Below are positions 7,579-19,107 of a DNA stretch of 64,000 nucleotides, piece after piece; positions within the stretch are counted from its first letter, which is position 1; each line of letters opens with the position of its first letter. Source of the stretch: Methylomonas aurea (lineage in GTDB: Bacteria; Pseudomonadota; Gammaproteobacteria; Methylococcales; Methylomonadaceae); assembly GCF_024505045.1 (NCBI RefSeq), contig NZ_JANIBM010000004.1:1-64000 (forward strand). The letters are read 5' to 3'. The position numbers and the translations under genes were made by a program. The notes beneath the pieces are model-generated. The model saw only the letters and a list, made by a program, of their open reading frames with translations, was not told the DNA's origin and made no database searches.

Positions 7579-7829
7579 TCATCGGTTGCCAATCATTTCC
7601 AGGGTCGCAAGTTGGGTGTAACAACGCGAAACCCAGCAGGGGCCTTGAGAATAACCCAGTTTCGTTGTATCGGAAATTTTTTGAAACTCAAAGCTATGGG
7701 CTTCGAAGCTGGATTTCATAATCACTGAACCCTGCCCAATCGTTTCCACTACCGGAAAACCGTAAATATTGGCGGCAGAGCCAAAATTCGGTTTACCGGC
7801 GTGGATTCGCCAATACCAATACGCGTCGA
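7579..7829 (-). pseudogene. Orphan reading frame without a start, between the TonB receptor and brnT
   Basis: The minus strand stays open from inside the receptor's end to a TGA at 7579-7581. It would read LIDAYWYWRIHAGKPNFGSA and ends TQLATLEMIGNR. The composition looks protein-like (aromatic, no low-complexity), but there is no ATG, GTG or ribosome site at the front. The only ATG, at 7719, would give 46 residues. I do not recognise the family. It may be the end of a gene whose front was deleted, or chance. Confidence 0.3.
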
Positions 7830-10313
7830 TCAGAAACTTATTGCACCTTCGACGAAGAACGTTCTTTGCGGATAAGGATGGAAGACATATGCGGTTTTGT
7901 CGGTCAAGTTGTTGATACCGAAAGATACTCGGCTTTTTGCCGGTTTACCCAATAGGTCGTATTTGAACCGGTAGCTGGTTTTGAAATCCAGGAAGAAAAA
8001 ACCGTCCTGGGAACCGAAGACATTGTTCACGTTGTCGTTATTATCGATATCGTTGAATGAATCGTTGGTATATCTACCCGCCATCGATACATCCCAGACT
8101 TCGCTAACATGGTAAGTCGCCAAAGCGTTGAAACGCCATTCGGGTAAGCGGATACGCTGTTTGCCGGTTAAATTGAATCGGGTGTTGGTACCGTTCGCTT
8201 CCCTGAAAAACAAGTCGGGGCCGCCATCCTCGACAATTGCGTTCATCCACGTAGCGTTGAAGTTCAGGTCGAAATCACTACCCAACACCCGTTGCTGATC
8301 GTAAATCAATTCGACGCCGGTGGTGCTGGTAGCCGGTATGTTCTGAAACGCATTCTCGGTCAAAATGCCGCTGGCGCGGCGGACTTGCTGGATAGTATTG
8401 CGAATGTCGTCTCTGAACACGTTGACGCGCACGTAACCCGAGTTCAGCCCGTACTCAATCATGAAGTTGTGGTGCCAACCATCCTCGGGTTTCAAGCTGG
8501 CGTTTGCGGTGGTGAGACTGGTAGGCGTGCTGAGGTTTTGATACATCTCGGCAATGACCGGAAATCGGTAAGCTCGGCCGAACGAGTAGCGGAATTTCCA
8601 TGGGCCGGGTTCGAAACCGAGCGATGCTTTCGGTGAAATCGCATCGTCGCTGCGGTCCGGTAGCGGCGTGTTGGAACCTACACCGCTGGAAGCCAGCCAC
8701 CATTCGTAGCGCGCACCCAATGTCAAATCCCAGTCCGGTGCAAAGTGGTAAGCGAACTGGCCGAAAAAGGCATTGGTCGTAACTTCGCCTTGATTGCGGC
8801 GGCTGACCGTTTCGGGGCCGACGCGGTTACCGTTATAACTGTTGAATGAAAATTGCTTGAAGTCCAAGTTGTAGTTGTCGAAATGGTAACCGGTCAAAAA
8901 TTCCAACGGCTTCCAGCCGAACAGCTCGCGAGTGCTTAGCTTCAAGTCGTAATTTTTCCAGTTGAAATCATCGAACACCTGCAATTGGCCGGTGTCCTGG
9001 TTGCGCGGATCGTTGGGCGAGAAAAACGCGGTTCGGCGTTCGTCTTTGATAACGTCGAGGTAACTGAAGGTAGTATCGATATCCCATCTTTCGGAGATGG
9101 CCCCTTTCAACTGCATGCCGATTTGCATGGTTTGCCGCTCGTCTTCGGACGGGCCGAAACCGCTATTGAGGACATTGAAAGTACGCCCGCTGAATACGGC
9201 GTCGCGGGAATTGGTATTGCCGTCGCCGAAATAGGCGCCGCTGGCGGAAGTCAGGTAATTTCGAGGATCAGTTGCTTTGCGGGTTCTTTCTTCGAATGCT
9301 CCGGTGAAGATTGCCTGTAAGTCGGGAGTAATGTCATATCCCAATTTAAGTTTGACCAAGTCTGTGTTAACTAACTCTGGTCCTGTATCGCCGTAGATGT
9401 AGCTCGGAGTCCCCCGCGTATCCAGCACTGGTACTGCGCCGGAAACAGGAGTTTGGGCGCCGGTAGGATTGCCCAAGCCTGTGTTGTCGATAAAGTAGCT
9501 CATCGGCTGGCTTTCGGCTTCAAGGCGATTATAAGACAACAAAACCGACCAGTCGTCGAGCCGATTGCCGTACGAGAAAAACTGGCGGTTGCCGTCGAAG
9601 TTGCCGCTGTCGGCCCCCAGATTCTCCCAAGGTTGGGCGAAATAACTGGCTTCAGCGTAGTATTCTTCTTTCATCGGCATATGGGTTTTGATATTCACCA
9701 CCCCACCGATCGAGTTGCCGCTATATTCGGCCGAGAACGGACCGTAAACCACGTCCACCGCGTCGATTTCGTTGGGGCCGACCATGGACCAGCGCGGGGC
9801 GCCATTGAATGAGAATTGTAACTGGTTGTGTAACGGTAATCCGTCGGCGTAAACCATGTTTCTCGCGGTCGAAAACATATCCGCACCGCGAATGCCGAGT
9901 ACGCCGTTCGGATCGCCAATGTAGCGTTGCCGGATTTGTAGACTTGGCTGATATTTGACGGCTTCTTCAGTGGTCTGCGCATTCTGCCGTTCGATTTCGG
10001 CGCGTTTCAGTCGCGTGGACGGAGACGTAAAATGAGAATCCTTTGCTACAGCTTCGGTAACGACCATTTCTTCCATAACATCAATATTCTCAGCGGACGT
10101 GTCTGAGTCGACTTGGGCCGCCTTGGCTACTTTAGCAGGAGCTTGCTTGCCCGCTTCTTTTGTATTTTGAATTTGATCGTTCTTTTTACCGGCGGTGTCC
10201 GCCGCCGAAACGATGCCGCTGGAGAGTGCTAACAACACCGCTGTGGATAAAATGCTCCGCTTCTGCGAAAAACGGGGTGAAACGTAGTTAGATGGATTCT
10301 GTCGATTATTCAC
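7830..10313 (-). CDS. TonB-dependent outer membrane receptor
   Basis: This 827-residue protein has a signal-like segment (SILSTAVLLALSSGIVSAA, residues 20-38), a Lys/Ala-rich stretch, a TonB-box-like EEMVVTEA near residue 83, and a plug domain with GVLGIRGADMF and AVDVVYGPFSAEYSGNSIGG. A 22-strand-type barrel follows, ending in aromatic Phe (VEGAISF) as outer membrane proteins do. It imports a siderophore, cobalamin, metal chelate or similar ligand by TonB energy; the substrate cannot be told. The start is GTG. No other transport gene is adjacent, and no cobalamin riboswitch or Fur box was convincing in the long upstream gap. Confidence 0.92.
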   Translation of the reverse strand: MNNRQNPSNYVSPRFSQKRSILSTAVLLALSSGIVSAADTAGKKNDQIQNTKEAGKQAPAKVAKAAQVDSDTSAENIDVMEEMVVTEAVAKDSHFTSPSTRLKRAEIERQNAQTTEEAVKYQPSLQIRQRYIGDPNGVLGIRGADMFSTARNMVYADGLPLHNQLQFSFNGAPRWSMVGPNEIDAVDVVYGPFSAEYSGNSIGGVVNIKTHMPMKEEYYAEASYFAQPWENLGADSGNFDGNRQFFSYGNRLDDWSVLLSYNRLEAESQPMSYFIDNTGLGNPTGAQTPVSGAVPVLDTRGTPSYIYGDTGPELVNTDLVKLKLGYDITPDLQAIFTGAFEERTRKATDPRNYLTSASGAYFGDGNTNSRDAVFSGRTFNVLNSGFGPSEDERQTMQIGMQLKGAISERWDIDTTFSYLDVIKDERRTAFFSPNDPRNQDTGQLQVFDDFNWKNYDLKLSTRELFGWKPLEFLTGYHFDNYNLDFKQFSFNSYNGNRVGPETVSRRNQGEVTTNAFFGQFAYHFAPDWDLTLGARYEWWLASSGVGSNTPLPDRSDDAISPKASLGFEPGPWKFRYSFGRAYRFPVIAEMYQNLSTPTSLTTANASLKPEDGWHHNFMIEYGLNSGYVRVNVFRDDIRNTIQQVRRASGILTENAFQNIPATSTTGVELIYDQQRVLGSDFDLNFNATWMNAIVEDGGPDLFFREANGTNTRFNLTGKQRIRLPEWRFNALATYHVSEVWDVSMAGRYTNDSFNDIDNNDNVNNVFGSQDGFFFLDFKTSYRFKYDLLGKPAKSRVSFGINNLTDKTAYVFHPYPQRTFFVEGAISF

Positions 10314-11029
10314 GCGTAATCTCTGTTGTTGTTATTTTCTACTCGATTACCCGGCATGTCGCCGACAATCGTCGTTGAAGTATTTATCTGGTTTTACCTA
10401 CCACGTCCAGACGTTACCGGGCTAAACCCGATGTCCGACATCCTGGTGTCGAGTCGCGAACTATGTCGAAGGAGGCTGGACATCGAAGCTAGACGCGCTT
10501 TTTGTAACTATAGGAAGTGCTTCGCCGAATGCAGGATTCGAGCCATGGAATAAGATTTTGATTTTATTTTATATTTGTTCCCTTCAATAAAAAAACTATG
10601 TTAAATAACTGTGCGTGGTTGAGTGATATGCACGATTTAGCGTTTCCTTATGGCATGGTTTGCCGGTTTCGTTTCGCCAGATCACCGATATGCGTTACTT
10701 TCGACATTTTCGAGAAAACCTAACGTTTTTTCTTATTCGATTGGGAGCGTGATGTCGCCCTGTTACCTGATGGTGGGGGGCGGAGCTGAGGATGTTTTTA
10801 TTAATCTATGTTAAATAGCTCAATGTTGTGTAAGAAAATCTTTACGCATTAAGGATTAAGGTTAGGCGGCTTACGCCTGCTTGGCTGGCATTCTTGCGAG
10901 TCAAGATGTTTGTTGGTGCGCGGATAGAGTTAAAATCGGTCGGCAATATTGAAAGAAAAATAAAAAACAGTTCGAATCGGCCGCCATCCGGCCCGAATTT
11001 ATCGATTTATTCTTCAGGGAACATAATTC
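10314..11029. other. 716-bp AT-rich intergenic region
   Basis: This stretch separates the divergent TonB receptor and thioredoxin-like genes. It is more AT-rich than its surroundings. CTATGTTAAATARCT occurs twice, at 10596-10610 and 10806-10820, 14 of 15 bases identical. A short palindrome GATGTC-c-GACATC lies at 10430-10442. Short frames here lack a plausible ribosome site or recognisable product. It may hold promoters or a small RNA, but I cannot support one. Confidence 0.5.
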
Positions 11030-11518
11030 ATGAAAATCAAGCCAATTATTTTCGGGTTCGTGTCAATGCTGAGCTACACCGGATACACGCTGGCCGAACA
11101 AACACCGATAAAGCCCTTCATGCCCGGCAGCTACCAGCAAATTCTGGCGGCGAATGCAGGCAAACCGTTGATGCTGGCGATCTGGTCGGTCGATTGCCCG
11201 TCGTGCCTGAAGGACATGGCCGTCATCAACCAATTGCACGACAAACACCCGGCGTTGAAGATCGTGATGTTGGCGGCAGACGAGGCGGAGGCGATGCCGG
11301 AGATTCAACGCATTGTCGATACCCACAAACTGGGCGCGCTGGAAAACTGGGCCTTTAGCGGCGACAACCCGGAAAAGTTGCGTTACGAGATCGATCCGGC
11401 TTGGTACGGCGAACTGCCCAGAACCTATTTTTTCGATGCCGCCCACCAGCGTGAAGGTAAAAGCGGGGCGATGACGCTGGAAGAATTCGAGGTCCGGCTC
11501 GCCAAACTCAAAATATAA
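11030..11518 (+). CDS. Periplasmic thioredoxin-like (TlpA-type) protein
   Basis: This 162-residue protein has a signal peptide (residues 1-22, ending TLAE) and a thioredoxin fold with the active site C56-P-S-C59 in WSVDCPSCLKDM. CPSC is unlike the CPYC and CGPC of DsbA and TrxA but common in TlpA/ResA relatives. A cis-Pro is visible in GELPRTYFF. It probably reduces or isomerises disulfides of an exported partner, such as an apocytochrome or copper protein. The partner is unknown because no such gene is adjacent. GGGAA precedes the ATG. Confidence 0.8.
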   Translation: MKIKPIIFGFVSMLSYTGYTLAEQTPIKPFMPGSYQQILAANAGKPLMLAIWSVDCPSCLKDMAVINQLHDKHPALKIVMLAADEAEAMPEIQRIVDTHKLGALENWAFSGDNPEKLRYEIDPAWYGELPRTYFFDAAHQREGKSGAMTLEEFEVRLAKLKI

Positions 11519-11648
11519 ACCGGCGTGCCGCCGATTCTTTTATTGCAGCGGAAATGTAAATATTTTGTCGGAATTTTCCGACTGTTGTCAGAATAACATT
11601 CCCCAATTTGAACTAGGCTTGAGCCAGTGTTTGGACAAATGGAATCGC

Positions 11649-12974
11649 ATGGCAATAGCAGATTGGTGGCCGTTCCGCCGCCGTAAGAAAAAATCGCTGC
11701 AGAGTAACGTAAACGTTTACGACGTTAACCAGCGGGTTTATACGCCGGTGGCTCAGCTCAAGCTTGGCATGTACGTGATCGAGTTGGACCGTCCCTGGCT
11801 GGACAGTCCGTTTCTGTTTCAGGGTTTCGAACTGCAAACCGAGGAAGATATCCGCAGGGTGAGAGAGGTCTGCGAATACGTGTACATCGATGTCACCAAA
11901 AGTCGGAAGAAGGTGGTCGAGTACAAAGGCTCGCAAGAGAACCTGTCGCTGGACAGCATCGCCGATTTCCCGCCGCCGCCGCCGAAATTGAGCGTATTCG
12001 AGAAGGAAATCGACCGCGCCGAGGCGGTGTACCAGGAAATGGGCGTGCTGGTTGCCGATTTCATGGAACGCATCGCCCGCGGCGAAGGCGTCGATACCAA
12101 GGCCGCCAAGGCGGCAGTGGCCGAATGCGTCAACAGCATTTTGCATTCGCCGGATGCGTTTTTATGGCTGAGCCAATTGAAAAACAAGGACCAATATACT
12201 GCTCAGCACAGTCTGAACGTCTGTGCCCTGGCCATCGTATTGGGCCGGCACCTGAACTTTTCGGTGTCCAACCTGAATCTGGTCGGCCTGTGCGGAATGA
12301 TGCACGACATGGGTAAGATGCTGATTCCGCTCGAGATTCTGAACAAGCCGGGCAAGCTGGACGACGCCGAAATGGAAATCATGCGCTCGCATACCTCGTT
12401 GGGCCACGAGTTGCTGAAATCCAGCAAGGACATGTACACGGGGGCTATCGACACGGCGCTGGCCCACCACGAAACGTTGGACGGCAAGGGCTATCCGCGG
12501 CGGATCAAGGATAAGGGCATATCCTTGTTTACCCGGATGGTGACGATCGTCGATATTTACGATGCGATGACCAGCGACAGGGTGTACCAGAAGGGCCGCA
12601 CTCACCTGGAGGCGACCGGTATTCTGTCCAACTTGAGCGGCAGCCAGTTGGACGGGCGCTTGGTCGTCAAATTCATCGAAGCCTTGGGGGTTTATCCGCC
12701 GGGCAGTCTGGTGCAGATGACCAACGGTGCGGTGGCGATCGTGGTCGAAGTCAACGAACTGGTGCGGCTGCGGCCCAAAGTCATCATTTTGCTGGATCCG
12801 GAAGGGCAGCCGGTCGAGGAAAGGGTAGTCAATCTGGCCGACATGGAATTAGACCGGCGCGGCCAGGTGTTAACCATCAAAAGCATTGTCCGGCCGCAGG
12901 ATTACGGCATCGACATCGGCAAGTATTACCGCCAGGGCGTATTGCAAAAAGGCTTCGCTTACGGCAGATCCTGA
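11649..12974 (+). CDS. DUF3391/HD-GYP domain protein 1 (c-di-GMP phosphodiesterase)
   Basis: HD-GYP proteins hydrolyse cyclic-di-GMP. This 441-residue protein has an N-terminal DUF3391 domain (about residues 30-85, [20 protein letters not shown]), a proline run (FPPPPPKL), and an HD-GYP domain with QHSLNV, MHDMGK (about 218) and [12 protein letters not shown] (about 280). All metal-binding motifs are present, so it should be active. The ATG at 11649 fits the family N-terminus; a TTG at 11565 is possible but adds an unconserved extension. Its last 16 bp overlap the convergent mdtC gene. It belongs to a family of three paralogues in the window and shares the C-terminal RPQDYGID motif with the second. 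Confidence 0.93.
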   Translation: MAIADWWPFRRRKKKSLQSNVNVYDVNQRVYTPVAQLKLGMYVIELDRPWLDSPFLFQGFELQTEEDIRRVREVCEYVYIDVTKSRKKVVEYKGSQENLSLDSIADFPPPPPKLSVFEKEIDRAEAVYQEMGVLVADFMERIARGEGVDTKAAKAAVAECVNSILHSPDAFLWLSQLKNKDQYTAQHSLNVCALAIVLGRHLNFSVSNLNLVGLCGMMHDMGKMLIPLEILNKPGKLDDAEMEIMRSHTSLGHELLKSSKDMYTGAIDTALAHHETLDGKGYPRRIKDKGISLFTRMVTIVDIYDAMTSDRVYQKGRTHLEATGILSNLSGSQLDGRLVVKFIEALGVYPPGSLVQMTNGAVAIVVEVNELVRLRPKVIILLDPEGQPVEERVVNLADMELDRRGQVLTIKSIVRPQDYGIDIGKYYRQGVLQKGFAYGRS

Positions 12975-15900
12975 GAATGCCGGCGCCGGCCGCTCAGGCG
13001 GTCCAGCGTCAAATACACCACCGGCGTCGTGTACAGCGTCAGCAGTTGGCTGACCAGCAGGCCGCCGACAATGGAAATCCCCAGCGGCTGGCGCAATTCG
13101 GCGCCGTAACCCGAGCCTAATGCCAACGGCAACGCCCCCAACAGCGCCGCCAGCGTCGTCATCATAATCGGCCGGAAGCGTTGCAGACAGGCGGTGAAGA
13201 TGGCCTGTTCCGCGTCCAGGCCCTGTTCGCGTTGCGCGTGCAGCGCAAAATCGATCATCATGATTGCGTTTTTCTTGACGATGCCGATCAACAGAATCAC
13301 GCCGATCAGTGCGATGATGCTGAATTCGGTATCGCAGGCCATCAGCGCCAGCAACGCGCCCATGCCGGCCGACGGCAGCGTCGACAGAATGGTCAGCGGA
13401 TGGATAAAGCTCTCGTACAAAATGCCCAGCACGATGTAGATGCTGAACAGCGCCGCGGCGATCAGCCAGGGTTGGTTGCGCAGCGATTCCTGGAACGCCT
13501 TGGCCGAACCCTGGAAACTGCCGCGCACCTGTGCCGGTGTGCCGATGTTGCGCAGCGTGCGCTCGATCAGGCGCGTGGCGTCCGACAACGACACGCCCGG
13601 TTTCAGATTGAAGGATACCGTCGCCGCGGCGAATTGGCCCTGGTGGTTGACGGTCAGCGGCGTGTTGCCTGGGCGGAATTCGGCCAGCGTCGCCAGCGGC
13701 ACCTGGGTTCCGGCATCGGAGCCGACATACAGTTGCCTTAACGTCTGCGGATCGCTCCAATAGCGCGGCGCCAGTTCCATCACCACCCGGTACTGGTTCA
13801 GCGGTTTGTAAATCACCGATACCGGGCGCTGGCCGAAGGCGTTGTTCAGCGCGCTATCGATCGCCGCCTGGCTGACGCCGAGCCGGGCGGCCCGGTCGCG
13901 GTCCACCTGCAGCGCGATTTGCCGGCCCTTGTCCTGCTGGTTGGTGTTGACGTCGGCCAGTTCCGGCAGCTCCGCCAACGCCGCGACAATCTTCGGCGTC
14001 CATTCCCGCAGCAGGTTCAGATCGTCCGATTGCAGCGCGAATTCGTATAGCGCCGCCGAGCCGCGGCCGCCGATGCGCAGGTCCTGCACCGGTTGCAGAA
14101 ACAGGCTGGCGCCGGGCTCGTCGGCCAGCTTTTCCCGCAATTGGCGGTTGATCTCGGCGATTGGGCGGTCGCGTTGCTCCGGCGGCTTCAAGATCGCGAA
14201 CATCAAGCCGCTGTTGCTGTTCTGCATGCCGCCGGCGAAGCCGACCACGTCGTTGATCGCCGGGTCCTGGCGCAGGATTTCGGCAAAGTCGCGCAGTTTG
14301 TGCTGCATGGCCTGGAAGGAAATGCTCTGGTCGGCCTGAATCGTGCCGCTGAGCCGGCCGTTGTCCTGCACCGGAAAAAAGCCTTTCGGCACGATGACGT
14401 ACAAATACACATTGGCGGCGATACAGGCGCCGAGAACCACCAACATCAGCCGCGGATGGCGCAGCGCCCAGTGCAGACTATGGCGGTAACCGTCGCGGCA
14501 TTTACCGAACAACGCCGCCATCGTCGCCGACACACGGCCGGCCGGTCGCGGCGGTTCCAATTGCAGCCAGTGTGCGCACAGCATCGGCGTCACCGTCAGC
14601 GATACTACCAGCGATACCAATACCGCGGCGGACAGCGTCACGGCGAATTCGCGAAACAGGCGGCCGACGATGCCGCCCATCAGCAGGATCGGGGTAAACA
14701 CCGCGATCAACGACAAACTCATCGCCAGCACGGTAAAACCGACTTCGCCGACGCCGCGCAATGCGGCCTGCAGCGGCGGTAGGCCTTGTTCCAGATGGCG
14801 GTTGCTGTTTTCCAGCACCACGATCGCATCGTCCACGACAAAACCGGTCGCGATGGTCAGCGCCATCAACGACAAATTATCCAGGCTGTAGTCGCATAAA
14901 TACATCACGCCGCAGGCACCGATTAGCGACACCGGCACCGCCACCACCGGAATCAGCGCAGTGCGCAGGCGGCGCAAGAACAACAGCACCACCATGATCA
15001 CCAGTGCGACGGCGATCAGCAGGCTGCGTTCCACTTCGGCTACCGAAGCGCGTATGGTTTGCGAGCGGTCGGAAACCACCGACAGTTCGACCGCGGCCGG
15101 CAACAGCGCGCGCAGTTGCGGCAGCATCGCTTTGACCCGATCCACGGTTTCGATGATATTGGCGCCGGGCTGCTTGTTGACAATCAACAATACCGCCGGT
15201 TTGCCGTTTTTCAGGCCGGTACTGCGCAAATCCTCCACCGAATCCACCGCAGTGCCCAGATCGGCAATCCGTACCGGCGCGCCGTTGCGGTAAGCGACGA
15301 TCAACGGCAGATAATCCGCCGCGCGCTCCACCTGGCCGTTGGTTTGTATTTGCCAGTGGCGCTCGCCGCTTTCCAGCGCGCCTTTGGGCCGATTGGTGTT
15401 GCCGGCGGCGATGGCGGCAGCGACCTGGTCCAGGCCTATGCCGTATTTAGCCAGCGCATCCGGATTCAGTTCGACTCTGACCGCCGGCAAGGAACTGCCG
15501 CCGGCCGTAACCTGGCCGACGCCGGCTAGTTGGGCGATTTTCTGCGCCAACACGGTCGAGGCGGCGTCGTACATTTGACCGCGGCTCAGCGTGGTCGAGG
15601 TCAGGGCCAGAATCAGAATCGGCGAATCGGCCGGATTGACTTTGCGGTAACTCGGCCGGTTCGGCAGATTGGCCGGTAACAGGCTGGCGGCGGCATTGAT
15701 CGCGGCCTGCACGTCGCGGGCCGCGCCGTCGATGTCGCGGCTCAGATCGAACTGCAAAGTGATGCGGGTGTTGCCGAGCGAGCTGGCCGAAGTCATTTCG
15801 CTGATGCCGGCGATCCGGCCCAACGCGCGTTCCAATGGCGTTGCCACCGTCGCCGCCATGGTTTCCGGCGAGGCACCGGGCAAGCTGGCGCTGACCGAAA

Positions 15901-16033
15901 TGGTCGGGAAATCGACTTGCGGCAGCGGCGCTACCGGCAATTGCAGAAAGGCCAGCAGGCCGGCCAGCGCCAAGCCCAGCGTCAACAAGGTCGTAGCGAC
16001 CGGACGGCGGACGAACAGTGCCGAGAAATTCAC
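12959..16033 (-). CDS. mdtC: RND multidrug efflux permease, MdtC type
   Basis: This inner membrane proton antiporter is 1024 residues, normal for MdtC. It begins [21 protein letters not shown], has the paired Asp of the proton relay ([12 protein letters not shown]) and duplicated six-helix halves with large periplasmic loops. In E. coli MdtB and MdtC form a mixed trimer working with MdtA and TolC, exporting bile salts, novobiocin and metal-chelated compounds. The GTG start at 16033 overlaps the mdtB stop as GTGA, so translation is coupled. A long upstream extension of this frame is a shadow of mdtB. The 3' end overlaps the convergent HD-GYP gene by 16 bp. No tolC is in the window. Confidence 0.92.
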   Translation of the reverse strand: MNFSALFVRRPVATTLLTLGLALAGLLAFLQLPVAPLPQVDFPTISVSASLPGASPETMAATVATPLERALGRIAGISEMTSASSLGNTRITLQFDLSRDIDGAARDVQAAINAAASLLPANLPNRPSYRKVNPADSPILILALTSTTLSRGQMYDAASTVLAQKIAQLAGVGQVTAGGSSLPAVRVELNPDALAKYGIGLDQVAAAIAAGNTNRPKGALESGERHWQIQTNGQVERAADYLPLIVAYRNGAPVRIADLGTAVDSVEDLRSTGLKNGKPAVLLIVNKQPGANIIETVDRVKAMLPQLRALLPAAVELSVVSDRSQTIRASVAEVERSLLIAVALVIMVVLLFLRRLRTALIPVVAVPVSLIGACGVMYLCDYSLDNLSLMALTIATGFVVDDAIVVLENSNRHLEQGLPPLQAALRGVGEVGFTVLAMSLSLIAVFTPILLMGGIVGRLFREFAVTLSAAVLVSLVVSLTVTPMLCAHWLQLEPPRPAGRVSATMAALFGKCRDGYRHSLHWALRHPRLMLVVLGACIAANVYLYVIVPKGFFPVQDNGRLSGTIQADQSISFQAMQHKLRDFAEILRQDPAINDVVGFAGGMQNSNSGLMFAILKPPEQRDRPIAEINRQLREKLADEPGASLFLQPVQDLRIGGRGSAALYEFALQSDDLNLLREWTPKIVAALAELPELADVNTNQQDKGRQIALQVDRDRAARLGVSQAAIDSALNNAFGQRPVSVIYKPLNQYRVVMELAPRYWSDPQTLRQLYVGSDAGTQVPLATLAEFRPGNTPLTVNHQGQFAAATVSFNLKPGVSLSDATRLIERTLRNIGTPAQVRGSFQGSAKAFQESLRNQPWLIAAALFSIYIVLGILYESFIHPLTILSTLPSAGMGALLALMACDTEFSIIALIGVILLIGIVKKNAIMMIDFALHAQREQGLDAEQAIFTACLQRFRPIMMTTLAALLGALPLALGSGYGAELRQPLGISIVGGLLVSQLLTLYTTPVVYLTLDRLSGRRRHSQDLP

Positions 16034-19000
16034 CGGCCCTCTCCGCGCAGCCGGCGCGCCCAACGGTCCAGGCTCAGGTAGACCACCGGCGTGGTGTACA
16101 GGGTCAGCAATTGGCTGAGCAGCAGGCCGCCGACCATGGCCGTGCCCAACGGCTGGCGCAGTTCGGAACCGACGCCGCCGCCCAGCATCAACGGCAATGC
16201 GCCGAGCAGCGCGGCCAGCGTGGTCATCAGAATCGGCCGGAAACGCAGCAGGCAGGCCTGGAAAATCGCTTCCCGCGGCGGCAAGCCCTGGTTGCGTTCG
16301 GCGTCCAGCGCGAAGTCGATCATCATGATCGCGTTTTTCTTGACGATGCCGATCAGCAGCACGATGCCGATCACGCCGATGATGCCGAGATCGTCGCCGG
16401 CGACCAGCAGGGCGAGCAAGGCGCCGACGCCGGCCGACGGCAGCGTCGACAGGATGGTCAGCGGATGGATGTAACTTTCGTAGAGCACGCCGAGGACGAT
16501 GTAAACCGTGACCACGGCCGCCAGTATCAGCCACAGCGTATCGGCCAGCGAAGCATTGAAGGCCAGGGCCGCGCCCTGGTAATCGAACTGGATCGCCAAC
16601 GGCAGGCCGATCTCGCGTTTGGCGGCTTCGATGTCGTTCAGCGCGTCGCCCAGCGCGGCGCCCGGCGCGAGGTTGAACGACACCGTCGTCGCCGGAAACT
16701 GGTCGAGGCGGTTGACCGCCAGCGGCGTCTGCCGTTCCGACAGCCGGGCCAACGCCGCCAGCGGAACCTGTGCGCCGCTGGCGGACGCCACCCGCAGTTG
16801 CAGCAGTTGTTCCGGCCCGGCGGACTCGCCGGCCGCGGCTTCCAAGACCACCCGGTACTGGTTGGACTGGGTGAAAATGGTCGAAATCAGGCGTTGGCCG
16901 TAGGCGTTGTACAAGGCGTTGTCGATCGCGGCGACGCTGACGCCGTAGCGCGCTGCGCTGCTGCGGTCTATTTCCAGATAGGCTTGCAAGCCGCGCTCTT
17001 GCAGATCGCTGGCGACGTCCGCCAACGCCGGCTTGCTGCGCAAGCGGTCAAGCAAGCGTTGGCTCCAGAGCGCCAACTCGCCGGCGTCGACAGTCTGCAG
17101 CGTGAATTGGAATTGGGTACGGCTGATCCGGTTTTCCAAGGTCATGTCTTGTACCGGTTGCAGATACAAGGCGATGCCGGCGACTTTGGCCGCGCCGGCC
17201 TGCAGCCGGCCGATAACCTCGGCGGCGCTGTCGCGTTGGTCTTGCGGCTTTAGCGCGATCAGAAACCGGCCGCTGTTCAAGGTCGGGTTACTGCCGTCTA
17301 CGCCGATGAACGAGGCTAGGTTGGCGACCGCCGGGTCGGCCAGAATCCGTTCGGCCAGCGCCGTTTGCCGTTCCGCCATGGCCGCGAACGATATGCTGGG
17401 CGGCGCTTCGGAAACGCCTTGGATCAGACCGGTGTCCTGAATCGGGAAAAAACCTTTAGGAATCGCCAGATAAAGCGCGACGGTCAATGCCAGCGTCGCG
17501 AAACCGGCCAGCAGCGTCAGGCCTTGCCGTTGCAGCACCCATTCCAGGCTGCGGCCGTAGGCGGCGATGGTCCTGCCGATCGGACCGCGGCCGGCGCCGG
17601 TTTCGGTTGGCAGCGGCCGCAGCATTTTCGCGCACATCATCGGCGTCAGCGTCAGCGAAACCACGGCCGAAATCAGAATGGCCACGGCCAGCGTGATCGC
17701 GAATTCGCGGAACAGGCGGCCGACCACGTCACCCATGAACAGCAGCGGAATCAGTACCGCGATCAGCGAAACCGTCAGCGAGATAATGGTAAAGCCGATC
17801 TGGGCCGAGCCTTTCAACGCGGCTTGCAGCGGCGATGCGCCGCGCTCCAGGTAACGGGAGATGTTTTCGATCACGACGATGGCGTCGTCGACGACGAAGC
17901 CGCTGGCGATGGTCAAGGCCATCAAGGTCAGATTATTGATGCTGAAGCCGGCCAGATGCATCGCGGCAAAGGTGCCGACCAACGATAGCGGCACGGCGAC
18001 CGCCGGAATGGCGGTCGCCGGCAGATTGCGCAAAAACAGAAAAATCACCATCACCACCAGCGCCACCGCCAGCATCAACTCGAATTGGACATCGTGAACT
18101 GAAGCCCGCACCGTGGCGGTACGGTCGCTCAATAATTTCAGTTCCACGCTTTCCGGCAGCGTGGCCTGCAATTGCGGCAACAGCCCGACGATGCGGTCGG
18201 CGACTTCGATGACGTTGGCGCCGGGCTGGCGCTGAATGTTGACGATGACGGCAGGTTTGGCGTCGGCCCAGGCCGCTAGCTTGACGTTTTCGGCGGCATC
18301 GATCGCAGTGGCGACGTCGCCCAGTTTGACCGGGGCGGCGTTTTTGTAGGCGACTACCAAATCGCGGTATTCGGCGGCGGAACGCAATTGGTCGTTATTG
18401 TCGATGATCGCCGAGCGGGTGGGGCCGTCGAACAGGCCTTTGGGCTGGTTGACGTTGGCGGCGGCGATGGCTTGGCGCAAATCGTCCAGGCTCAGGCCGT
18501 AAGCCGCCAGCGCCTGGGGGTTGGCCTGAATCCTGACCGCCGGGCGCTGGCCGCCGCCGATCGTCACCGCACCGACACCGGGCAGTTGCGAGATTTTTTG
18601 CACCAGCCGGGTATCGGCCAAATCCTGGACTTTGATCAAAGGCAAACTGCGCGAGCTCAAGGCCAGCGTCAGGATCGGCGCGTCGGCCGGGTTGACTTTG
18701 TTGTACAGCGGCGGCAGCGGCAGGTCGGGCGGCAGGAAATTGTAGGCGGCGTTGATTGCGGCTTGTACCGATTGTTCGGCGATATCCAACGCCAGGCTCA
18801 AATCGAATTGCAGCGTAATCAGCGAGGCGCCGCCGGAACTGGACGAGGACATTTGCCGCAGGCCCGGTATTTGCCCGAATTGGCGTTCGAGCGGCGCGGT
18901 GATCGCCGACGTGGCGACTTCCGGGCTGGCGCCGGGGTAAAGCGTCGTCACCTGGATCGTCGGATAGTCGACCTGCGGTAGCGCCGAAATCGGCAGCAGC

Positions 19001-19107
19001 CGGTAAGACAGCACGCCGGTCAACAGCAGTGCCAACATGATCAACGATGTCGCGACCGGGCGCTCGACGAACCGGCGCGACGGATTGAAACCGTCGGCGT
19101 CGCTCAC
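16030..19107 (-). CDS. mdtB: RND multidrug efflux permease, MdtB type
   Basis: This 1025-residue RND permease is the partner of MdtC. Typical features are [19 protein letters not shown] at the N-terminus, [10 protein letters not shown], the [13 protein letters not shown] proton-relay block and [15 protein letters not shown] in the second half. It probably forms a heterotrimer with the following gene product, with MdtA bridging to an outer membrane channel. The start is GTG, overlapping the mdtA stop as GTGA. The opposite strand carries several long frames (one of 411 codons) that are GC-driven shadows. Confidence 0.92.
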   Translation of the reverse strand: MSDADGFNPSRRFVERPVATSLIMLALLLTGVLSYRLLPISALPQVDYPTIQVTTLYPGASPEVATSAITAPLERQFGQIPGLRQMSSSSSGGASLITLQFDLSLALDIAEQSVQAAINAAYNFLPPDLPLPPLYNKVNPADAPILTLALSSRSLPLIKVQDLADTRLVQKISQLPGVGAVTIGGGQRPAVRIQANPQALAAYGLSLDDLRQAIAAANVNQPKGLFDGPTRSAIIDNNDQLRSAAEYRDLVVAYKNAAPVKLGDVATAIDAAENVKLAAWADAKPAVIVNIQRQPGANVIEVADRIVGLLPQLQATLPESVELKLLSDRTATVRASVHDVQFELMLAVALVVMVIFLFLRNLPATAIPAVAVPLSLVGTFAAMHLAGFSINNLTLMALTIASGFVVDDAIVVIENISRYLERGASPLQAALKGSAQIGFTIISLTVSLIAVLIPLLFMGDVVGRLFREFAITLAVAILISAVVSLTLTPMMCAKMLRPLPTETGAGRGPIGRTIAAYGRSLEWVLQRQGLTLLAGFATLALTVALYLAIPKGFFPIQDTGLIQGVSEAPPSISFAAMAERQTALAERILADPAVANLASFIGVDGSNPTLNSGRFLIALKPQDQRDSAAEVIGRLQAGAAKVAGIALYLQPVQDMTLENRISRTQFQFTLQTVDAGELALWSQRLLDRLRSKPALADVASDLQERGLQAYLEIDRSSAARYGVSVAAIDNALYNAYGQRLISTIFTQSNQYRVVLEAAAGESAGPEQLLQLRVASASGAQVPLAALARLSERQTPLAVNRLDQFPATTVSFNLAPGAALGDALNDIEAAKREIGLPLAIQFDYQGAALAFNASLADTLWLILAAVVTVYIVLGVLYESYIHPLTILSTLPSAGVGALLALLVAGDDLGIIGVIGIVLLIGIVKKNAIMMIDFALDAERNQGLPPREAIFQACLLRFRPILMTTLAALLGALPLMLGGGVGSELRQPLGTAMVGGLLLSQLLTLYTTPVVYLSLDRWARRLRGEGR

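Noticed and set aside
10326-10553. 75-codon plus-strand frame in the long intergenic gap
   Set aside because: No ribosome site and no recognisable composition or motif.
16034-16534. Longer mdtC start giving 1191 residues
   Set aside because: The extra part lies inside mdtB in another frame; the GTG at 16033 overlapping the mdtB stop gives the normal MdtC N-terminus.
16018-17253. 411-codon plus-strand frame opposite the RND genes
   Set aside because: Gln/Arg/Gly-rich shadow of high-GC coding sequence; the minus strand holds full-length MdtB and MdtC.
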